This document shows positions 63,985-64,000 of a DNA stretch of 64,000 bases, piece after piece (position 1 is the stretch's first letter; every line of letters begins with the position of its first letter). Under the pieces are notes generated by a model. The model had not been told where the DNA came from. It did no database searches and was given only the letters and a program-made list of their open reading frames with translations. Made by a program: the position numbers and the translations under genes. Origin of the DNA: Chloroflexota bacterium (GTDB lineage Bacteria > Chloroflexota > Anaerolineae > UBA2200); contig JAUWJD010000012.1 in NCBI GenBank assembly GCA_030607875.1, positions 18,248 through 82,247 of the forward strand, read 5' to 3'.

Positions 63985-64000
63985 ATGAATATCATAGAAC
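63985..64000 (+). CDS. Start of a gene cut by the window end
   Basis: ATG 63985 (or in-frame ATG 63973) lies after AGGAG (63968-63972) and opens a frame 'MNIIE' to the edge. It is divergent from thrC. The 63810-63972 gap holds no gene. Nothing can be said about the product. Confidence 0.35.

Overview
The window reads as a chromosomal piece of a moderately GC-rich bacterium, most likely a Chloroflexota (Anaerolineae-like) organism. This is an inference from several things: secreted proteins with Thr/Pro-rich linkers and dockerin-like or 'LP[IV]' C-termini, a four-subunit pyruvate/2-oxoacid:ferredoxin oxidoreductase, a PdtaS/PdtaR-type kinase and ANTAR regulator pair, a T-box in front of metG, DUF2419 queuosine salvage, and many short interspersed palindromic repeats between genes. 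I saw no rRNA gene, no convincing tRNA gene and no CRISPR array.

Layout. 0-11.7 kb: the end of a threonine aldolase, a UroD/MtaA-like protein, two secreted dockerin-type proteins on the minus strand, then a plus-strand run of transaldolase, a stand-alone PEP synthase-like N-domain protein, an AGPS-like FAD oxidase, glycerol-3-phosphate dehydrogenase and a methyltransferase. 11.7-19.5 kb: a T-box leader interrupted by a repeat, metG with an in-frame TGA exactly at a zinc-ligand cysteine codon, then pfkB-type kinase and ligA on the minus strand, a secreted YVTN beta-propeller, and apt. 19.5-28 kb: the 2-oxoacid:ferredoxin oxidoreductase operon, upp, a WecA/TagO-like transferase, an M50 protease, tpiA and an M28 peptidase. 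28-34.8 kb: pdtaS-pdtaR, a decayed GxxExxY element, O-antigen ligase, GT4 glycosyltransferase and aminotransferase. 34.8-42.5 kb (minus): secreted DNRLRE protein, hpt, rlmI-like, tilS, cutA, an IS remnant, a LysM and a DUF4332 protein, and an S51 peptidase-like protein.

42.5-56 kb is the accessory part. It holds a ~1490-residue protein combining a kinase-like domain, a middle alpha/beta region, a SAMD9-like STAND P-loop NTPase, helical repeats and a C-terminal OB-like domain, with its own sigma-70-type promoter. This is the best candidate for an undescribed conflict or immunity system. Next to it lie HEAT-repeat, GyrI-like, BtrH-like, queuosine-salvage, methyltransferase, acyl-CoA dehydrogenase and acyltransferase genes. 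A TrmB-type regulator is fused to an IS fragment and carries an in-frame TAG. 56-64 kb: a HemN-like radical SAM protein, methyltransferases, PhzF, a graveyard of gene fragments, and thrC-thrB with a frameshift in thrC.

Three otherwise conserved genes (metG, trmB-like, thrC) carry apparent disruptions. Each could be an assembly error, a real mutation or recoding. The metG case is singled out because the TGA sits precisely on a Cys codon. Many repeats overlap gene ends and seem to have supplied terminators, stop codons, start codons or even internal coding sequence.
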